Source: Willaertia magna (lineage: Eukaryota; Heterolobosea; Eutetramitea; Acrasida; Naegleriidae). Taken from it: DNA of 10,951 nt. Both the position numbers and the translations under genes were made by a program. The stretch covers positions 1 through 10,951 of the forward strand of contig CADWAF010000488.1 in the NCBI GenBank assembly GCA_902984215.1, read 5' to 3'. The notes under the pieces are model-generated. The model worked only from the letters and a program-made list of their open reading frames with translations, searched no databases and had not been told where the DNA came from. Each line of letters starts with the position of its first letter. Within the stretch, counting starts at the first letter, position 1. This document shows positions 6,551-10,951 of this stretch, piece by piece.

Positions 6551-7554
6551 ATGAACCAACCTTCTTTCCCTACCAAGAAAGCAAAACAACAAACAGAAAC
6601 ATCTTCTACTCCCGCAAATCAACAAACATCTAGCAAAAATATGAATAATCACACATCCAGTGAAAATACATCCAAAAAGAAAATAAAATTTCAAATAGAA
6701 AACCCTTCAGATCCTAATTACAAAAGTATAACACAAAAGTCAAATTACAAAGAAATTACTTTTGAAGAGATGAGTAAATATTTTCAGTAAGTTATTCTTT
6801 CATGCATGCAATAATTTTAACTCATAAATGTACTAATGCTAGTCTTCCACAAACACAAGTAAGTTGTTAAATGTTTTAATTATACATTAAGAACAAAGTT
6901 TTATGCATGCAAAAACTATATGTAGGCGGCAGAATTATTGGGAGTTAGTCTTTCAACGCTGAAAAGAAGGTATGTTACAACACATTTAAATGCATGTCTT
7001 AACAATGTAATATCATTAGATTTTACTCATTTGGTATTGGTAGATGGCCTTCTTTTGAGGGTACATCACCGACGCAACCCAATTCACCACCTAACACATC
7101 TAACAACACATGCTTGGACAATCATAACACGCACCAAATACCCTATAATTTTTATAACAACAATCACAATACAGGTACTTTGACAGAAAATATTGACCAA
7201 AATTTGTTAGGTTATAACAACACTACGGAACATCCAACGTTTTTATCCAGCAGTATTGGCAACGAGCCAAATTTAAAATTTGTTGGAGCTTCTTATAAAG
7301 TAACGCAACCTGAAGAGCTAAATAATAGATATAATTTTGATTTCCCAAACTATAATTCTTCCAGTCATATTATAAAATCACCCTCCACCACTAGATTAAT
7401 GATAGAAAATAATATTCAAAGGGAGATAGAAACGACCGACAGCCGCAAAGTTTCTTTTTTATTGAATTCTACCAACGAAGATGAAAAATATCTTTCCGAT
7501 GATTCTTGGAACAGCCTGCTGGACTCATTCAACAGATATAAACATAATTATTAA
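6551..7554 (+). CDS. RWP-RK-type transcription factor (four exons)
   Basis: The gene is visible only after splicing: exons 6551-6786, 6843-6858, 6926-6969 and 7020-7554 give 831 nt and 276 residues in one open frame. Residues 70-78 (ITFEEMSKYF), HLPQTQ (79-84), AAELLGVSLSTLKRR (85-99) and FYSFGIGRWP (100-109) reproduce the RWP-RK helix-turn-helix of plant NLP/RKD and protist relatives, a DNA-binding domain. Basic patches KKAK (9-12) and SKKKIKF (41-47) could be nuclear localisation signals. The 165-residue tail is Asn/Ser-rich and acidic near its end, without a recognised domain. The final RK of the name motif is missing: RWP is followed by SFEG. The start is the ATG at 6551; the frame opens further upstream only through a TTG at 6545. 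Codon use is less AT-biased than in the TFIIH and channel genes. Targets are unknown. Confidence 0.82.
6787..6842 (+). other. Intron 1 of the RWP-RK gene, 56 nt
   Basis: Donor GTAAGT, acceptor TAG, phase 2. TACTAAT just before the acceptor (6831-6837) resembles a branch-point sequence. Its removal joins YF to HLPQ, the expected RWP-RK sequence. It contains ATGCATGCA at 6802-6810. Confidence 0.82.
6843..6858 (+). other. 16-nt microexon of the RWP-RK gene
   Basis: The exon TCTTCCACAAACACAA completes one His codon and adds Leu-Pro-Gln-Thr-Gln, filling the turn between the first two conserved helices of the RWP-RK domain. It has an AG before it and a GTAAGT donor after it. Confidence 0.78.
6859..6925 (+). 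other. Intron 2 of the RWP-RK gene, 67 nt
   Basis: Donor GTAAGT, acceptor TGTAG, phase 0. It contains ATGCATGCA at 6903-6911, the same nine bases as in intron 1. The following exon begins AAELLGVS, the recognition-helix region. Confidence 0.82.
6970..7019 (+). other. Intron 3 of the RWP-RK gene, 50 nt
   Basis: Donor GTATGT, acceptor TTAG, phase 2. Joining AG to A restores Arg99 and continues as FYSFGIGRWP. It contains TGCATG at 6991-6996. Confidence 0.82.
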
Positions 7555-7558
7555 AATG

Positions 7559-7585
7559 TTTTGTAATTATTTTTTTATTACAAAA
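7559..7585. repeat. Perfect 9-bp stem hairpin, 3' flank of the RWP-RK gene
   Basis: TTTTGTAAT (7559-7567) pairs with ATTACAAAA (7577-7585) around a T-rich 9-nt loop, starting five bases past the stop codon. It could be a 3' UTR structure or a symmetric binding site. Confidence 0.45.
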
Positions 7586-7605
7586 AACTGATGAACTGTA
7601 TATTT

Positions 7606-7623
7606 AAGGGATGGCTATCCCTT
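7606..7623. repeat. Perfect 7-bp stem hairpin AAGGGAT-GGCT-ATCCCTT
   Basis: A second perfect hairpin 20 bp after the first, with a four-base loop, in the 156-bp gap between the RWP-RK and TFIIH p62 genes. AATAAA words at 7659-7664 and 7671-7676 follow and could be poly(A) signals of the upstream gene. Confidence 0.45.
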
Positions 7624-7690
7624 CATTTGGTTCTTTCAAACATTAGAATTTAAAAAAAAATAAATTGAAAAATAAAACAGCGCAAAAAAA

Positions 7691-7699
7691 ATGGAGTAA
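7691..7699 (+). promoter_or_regulatory. Two-codon upstream ORF (ATG GAG TAA) before p62
   Basis: A minimal upstream frame, Met-Glu-stop, ends 11 nt before the main ATG at 7711 and is in a different frame. It sits in the same A-rich context as real starts in this window. It would matter only if transcription begins upstream of 7691. Confidence 0.35.
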
Positions 7700-7710
7700 A
7701 GTAAAAAAAA

Positions 7711-9855
7711 ATGAGTGAAGACCTGGACTCTGATATCAAGACTAATTTTACGAATTTTGATTGTTATTTTGATAATCAAGAGGGAGTTTTGCAAGTAGCA
7801 GGTCATGTAGTCATTTTCAAAGGAAAGTATAGTGATAGACAATTTGATATTCCTATCAATAGAATTAAAGTTTTTAAAAGTAAAAAAGAACCAAAATTAA
7901 GATTAGATAAAAAACCTGCAGAAGAAGAAGGTAGAGCAACAGAAAGGAATACTGAAAATTTCCTATTAACATTTACCAATTCCGATGCATGCGAAAAATG
8001 TAAAGATTTAATTGCCCAATACATTAACCGTGTAGAAAAAAGAAAAAGACAGTCACCTGAAACAATTAAACAATTAAAACTATTAGCTAGTGATCCAACA
8101 CTTAAAAAACTTTTCGATGAATTAGTTGGTGGAGGTATTCTTTCAAAAGAAGAATTTTGGGCTCAAAGAAAACATTTAATAAGTTCCTCTTCTTTTAACG
8201 CTGAAATGAAACCTCAAAGACCAGGTTTAAAGAATTATCTTTTCTGTTCCGATGATTCATTAGTTACAGCTATTCAAAAAAGTGGAGATGCAGAAACAAC
8301 AATTTCTTTAACACCTAGAAAGATTCAACAAATCTTTACAGAACATCCAGGTGTTTATCAATATTATAAGAAAGTTGTACCTGACAAAATGAATGAAAAG
8401 GAATTTTGGGCTAAATTCTATAAATCTTTTTTCTTTCGTAATTTAGATCCTGTTTCTAATGCAATGACTAATGCTACATCTGCTATTACTAAAACTGATG
8501 TAGATGATCCATTAGAATTTCATGAAAGAGAAATGAATAAAGAATTTGATGAAAAATCAAAGAAGATGAGAATTAATCCATTAGTTAATATTTCTGCAGA
8601 TGATATGAGAAATGGTTATGGTTTGAGAAATGATGAAATGACAGCTCCTTCAAAGTTAGTTGGTTTTCCTGAAATGTTAAAAAATTTAAATCGTAAATCT
8701 GCAAGAATAGCTCAATATGCTTTTAATAAATCAAAACCAGGTGAAGAGGATACTTCTTATGATGATAGAATGATAGATGAAGGAGATGAAGAAAAGATTT
8801 TACAAGAAGAACATTATAAATTTAAGGAATTGTTAGATTTTGAAGATTTAAGAACAGAGGCTAATGTAGAATATATACCATTAAAAATTCAAGATAAAAG
8901 TAGATATTTTGAAGGTTTATTGAACGAACCTCAAGCTGTTGGAACAATATCTAAACGTGTCACAAGTTATCCTTTACAAGAAATGAAGAATGCATTTCAA
9001 GAAGAATTAAATGAATTAAAGAATAATTTAGATCTGTCAAGTGTAATTATTTCACCTCACTTATCAAATACAATTTACAGAGAAATTAGTAATCAATTAA
9101 AGATTTTACAAGAATCTTCTCATGATGAAAAGATACAAAGTGGTAATACTAATTTACTTGATCTTGAAAATAAATTTAGAGAAGTATTTGAAGTAGTTCA
9201 TGAATTATTAAGACATTTATGGGGTTTATTAGCTCTAACTAAAACTGAATGGAAACCTATTCACACAGAGAAATCAAAGAAAATTGTTGATAAACTAAAT
9301 GAAAAACAGAAAGAACTTCAATCAATGTCTAATCCTCAAACAAAACAAACAACTAACCAATGGACTAAATCTTTATTAGATTCTATAGAAGTTGCTTTAG
9401 ATAATTATGAACGTAGAATGAATCCTAATGCAGTCTCTGAACAGCGAGGTTTTAGAAGTGTTAAACCTGCTGTTGGAAGGCCAATTGGTCCTCCCTCTAC
9501 TCCTGTGAGTGGCAACACTACATCTTCTCCTCAATCCACGCCAATTACACCTGTTTCTACTCCAATTAATCCAACCACTCCACTATCACAAACTAGCGGT
9601 GGAGCAAAGAAACCAGGTCCAATAAGTGTAAATATTCCTCCAAAAGCTCCAATAAGTATTAACACTGGAAGCTTAAAGAAACCTACAATAGAGTTTAATT
9701 TAAGTAAGAATACACCAACAAATACACCTCCAAGTAAACCAACACCAAATACAACAGGTTTTAGTTTTGGTATGAAGAAATCCTCTCCAGCTTCTGTGAC
9801 AACACCTCCACCTAGCACTCCTCAGAGAAATGTAATGGAGGACGATGAAATGTAG
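7711..9855 (+). CDS. GTF2H1: TFIIH core subunit p62/TFB1 (GTF2H1)
   Basis: A 714-residue homologue of the p62 subunit of TFIIH, the nuclear complex for RNA polymerase II initiation and nucleotide excision repair. Residues about 15-108 match its N-terminal PH-like domain (GVLQVAGHVVIFK, then FLLTFTN and KDLIAQYI). Two BSD domains follow: about 120-157 (LFDELVGGGILSKEEFW) and about 200-241 (IQQIFTEHPGVYQYYKKVV, EKEFWAKFYKSFFF). Residues 496-505 (VHELLRHLWG) and 551-570 correspond to the conserved C-terminal helical region. Residues about 585-705 form an extra Pro/Ser/Thr-rich tail, ending acidic (MEDDEM), which makes the protein clearly longer than human p62 (548 residues). In TFIIH the PH domain contacts activators and XPC, and the BSD and C-terminal parts anchor XPD and p44. 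The start follows an in-frame TAA at 7702-7704. No intron is seen. Confidence 0.92.
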   Translation: MSEDLDSDIKTNFTNFDCYFDNQEGVLQVAGHVVIFKGKYSDRQFDIPINRIKVFKSKKEPKLRLDKKPAEEEGRATERNTENFLLTFTNSDACEKCKDLIAQYINRVEKRKRQSPETIKQLKLLASDPTLKKLFDELVGGGILSKEEFWAQRKHLISSSSFNAEMKPQRPGLKNYLFCSDDSLVTAIQKSGDAETTISLTPRKIQQIFTEHPGVYQYYKKVVPDKMNEKEFWAKFYKSFFFRNLDPVSNAMTNATSAITKTDVDDPLEFHEREMNKEFDEKSKKMRINPLVNISADDMRNGYGLRNDEMTAPSKLVGFPEMLKNLNRKSARIAQYAFNKSKPGEEDTSYDDRMIDEGDEEKILQEEHYKFKELLDFEDLRTEANVEYIPLKIQDKSRYFEGLLNEPQAVGTISKRVTSYPLQEMKNAFQEELNELKNNLDLSSVIISPHLSNTIYREISNQLKILQESSHDEKIQSGNTNLLDLENKFREVFEVVHELLRHLWGLLALTKTEWKPIHTEKSKKIVDKLNEKQKELQSMSNPQTKQTTNQWTKSLLDSIEVALDNYERRMNPNAVSEQRGFRSVKPAVGRPIGPPSTPVSGNTTSSPQSTPITPVSTPINPTTPLSQTSGGAKKPGPISVNIPPKAPISINTGSLKKPTIEFNLSKNTPTNTPPSKPTPNTTGFSFGMKKSSPASVTTPPPSTPQRNVMEDDEM

Positions 9856-9877
9856 ATTAATTGTAAATTTTTTTTGA

Positions 9878-9883
9878 AATAAA
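9878..9883 (+). terminator. Candidate poly(A) signal AATAAA of the p62 gene
   Basis: The hexamer lies 23 nt after the stop codon (9853-9855), following a T run. Distance and strand fit a short 3' UTR. Confidence 0.5.
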
Positions 9884-9908
9884 TAACAAAACATTTTAGG
9901 AAACTAAG

Positions 9909-9956
9909 ATGTCCACACTATACCAAATTTCAACACTTGGATATCACAATCTTTAA
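9909..9956 (+). other. Possible 15-codon upstream ORF before the channel gene
   Basis: ATG at 9909 opens 15 codons (MSTLYQISTLGYHNL) ending at TAA 9954-9956, in the 163-bp gap between p62 and the channel gene. It may lie in the p62 3' UTR or in the channel 5' UTR; the sequence alone cannot decide. Confidence 0.2.
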
Positions 9957-10018
9957 AACGCAAGTAAACATTGGTTAAAACTTAAAAGAATTAACCTTTC
10001 AATTTAAGATTAAAAAAA

Positions 10019-10951
10019 ATGAAGAACGAGAATGAAGATGATTATGAGGTAGTTGATTATAGATATAATAACCAATATAATTCACCATTTTCTAGAAGAA
10101 CATCACAAGAAAGTATAAGATTAAATAATGCTGATGATGAAGAGGATAGTTGTGAAATTGACACGGAAATTGTACAATCACCAAATATTAATACTAATAA
10201 TACCAACACTAATAATAATAGTAATAATAGCATTAACACTAATAATAACACTGACAAGAGTGCTACAACACCAACAGGAGTAGATGCTCTACTTTATAGT
10301 AGACATTCTTTTGTAATGATGCGTAAAATTGAAGAAACAAAAAAGAATGAAAATGAAAATCAAAAACATCATTGGAGATATACATTATATTTATTACTTG
10401 AACAACCTAGACATAGTAAATTATCTTTAGCAATTAATTTATTTATTTCATTTCTTGTAATTGTATCAGTTATTGTATTAATTTTAGAATCATTTTTTTA
10501 TAAATATCAAATTATTTGGTGGATATTTGATGGAGTATTATCTTTTATTTTTACAATAGAATTTATTTTAAGAATGATGGCAAATATTTATAATTTAAAA
10601 GATTTTATAAGTTTTTTTAAAAGATTTTTAAATTATATTGATTTATTAAGTTTTATACCTTTTTATATTGAATTAATATTTCATTTTGCTATATTTAGAA
10701 ATGCTAATAAAAGTGATGTAGAATTAGAATTTTTAGCAATGTTTAAAGTTTTAAGATTATTAAGATTAATTAAATTAGCTAAATATTCTATAAAAATACA
10801 ATTATTAATTGTTTCTATTCGTAGATCAATTGATTTATTATTAGCTGTTGGTTTCTTTATTTTATCAACAATTATAATTTTTGGTTCAATTATTTATTAT
10901 AGTGAACGTGGAATATATGATAGTGAAACACAAAGATTTGTTACTGTTAAA
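10019..10951 (+). CDS. Voltage-gated (K+-type) channel, 3' end outside the window
   Basis: The first 311 codons of a 6-TM voltage-gated channel, open to the window edge. Residues 1-115 are a cytosolic, Asn/Thr-rich N-terminus with a PKA-like RRTS (26-29). LEQPRHSKLS (127-136) resembles the pre-S1 sequence of Kv channels. S1 spans about 137-157, S2 about 165-188 (with Glu181), S3 about 201-220 (NYIDLLSFIPFYIEL, with Asp208), S4 about 239-257 and S5 about 271-295. S4 has a basic residue every third position: Lys243, Arg246, Arg249, Lys252 and Lys255, a complete voltage sensor. The turret begins at about 296; the selectivity filter lies past the window, so K+ selectivity is inferred from the Kv-like S3 and pre-S1. 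There is no T1 domain at the N-terminus, unlike animal Kv1-4. The start ATG follows an A-rich leader. Partial gene. Confidence 0.88.
   Translation, partial: MKNENEDDYEVVDYRYNNQYNSPFSRRTSQESIRLNNADDEEDSCEIDTEIVQSPNINTNNTNTNNNSNNSINTNNNTDKSATTPTGVDALLYSRHSFVMMRKIEETKKNENENQKHHWRYTLYLLLEQPRHSKLSLAINLFISFLVIVSVIVLILESFFYKYQIIWWIFDGVLSFIFTIEFILRMMANIYNLKDFISFFKRFLNYIDLLSFIPFYIELIFHFAIFRNANKSDVELEFLAMFKVLRLLRLIKLAKYSIKIQLLIVSIRRSIDLLLAVGFFILSTIIIFGSIIYYSERGIYDSETQRFVTVK

Noticed and set aside
6482..6694. 70-codon minus-strand hydrophobic frame
   Set aside because: Antisense shadow of exon 1 of the RWP-RK gene; apparent hydrophobicity comes from Lys/Gln-rich codons read backwards.
6938..7183. 81-codon plus-strand frame across the RWP-RK locus
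   Set aside because: Starts correctly in exon 3, but reads through intron 3 and leaves the coding frame; the spliced model restores the RWP-RK domain instead.
9531..9818. 95-codon minus-strand Gly/Val-rich frame
   Set aside because: Antisense shadow of the Pro/Thr-rich tail of p62.
10057..10257. 66-codon minus-strand Leu-rich frame
   Set aside because: Antisense of the Asn/Thr repeat in the channel N-terminus.

Overview
The window reads as nuclear DNA of a protist eukaryote, most likely a Naegleria-like heterolobosean amoeboflagellate. Genes are compact and mostly intronless, with a few GT-AG introns of 50-67 nt. Coding regions favour AT-rich codons (TTA, AAT, GAA) and carry Asn/Ser/Thr-rich inserts. 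Start codons sit behind A-rich leaders, intergenic DNA is only moderately AT-rich (not Dictyostelium-like), and every protein is eukaryotic. The genus is inferred from style and gene content; no rRNA or other marker proves it.

Layout, left to right. (1) 49-1287 (+): a KCTD/Kv-type BTB (T1) domain followed by a MATH domain. (2) 1288-1981: non-coding, with degenerate direct and inverted repeats. (3) 1982-2956 (+): a probable mitochondrial protein with a SAM-like segment, otherwise unrecognised. (4) 2837-3521 (-): an NAT9-type GNAT acetyltransferase with one 58-nt intron near its start; its 3' end runs antisense into gene 3. (5) 3629-5776 (-): a signal-peptide/DOMON/ferric-reductase/FAD-NAD(P)H fusion with intact haem ligands. 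(6) 5777-6550: a divergent intergenic region with palindromes and short repeats. (7) 6551-7554 (+): a four-exon RWP-RK-type transcription factor with a 16-nt microexon; the track of continuous reading frames does not reveal it. (8) 7711-9855 (+): the TFIIH core subunit p62 (GTF2H1/TFB1) with a long Ser/Thr-Pro-rich tail. (9) 10019 to the window edge (+): a voltage-gated cation channel, probably K+, S1-S5 visible and pore cut off.

This is ordinary eukaryotic gene order, with no operon or single pathway. The oddest parts are the DOMON-ferric reductase fusion (a possible trans-plasma-membrane electron chain ending in an extracellular haem), the BTB-then-MATH order, the RWP-RK factor lacking the final RK residues and spliced through a microexon, and the NAT9 gene whose recognisable homology stops exactly where the opposing gene's stop codon begins. 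No mobile element with a transposase, no CRISPR array and no convincing RNA gene was found.
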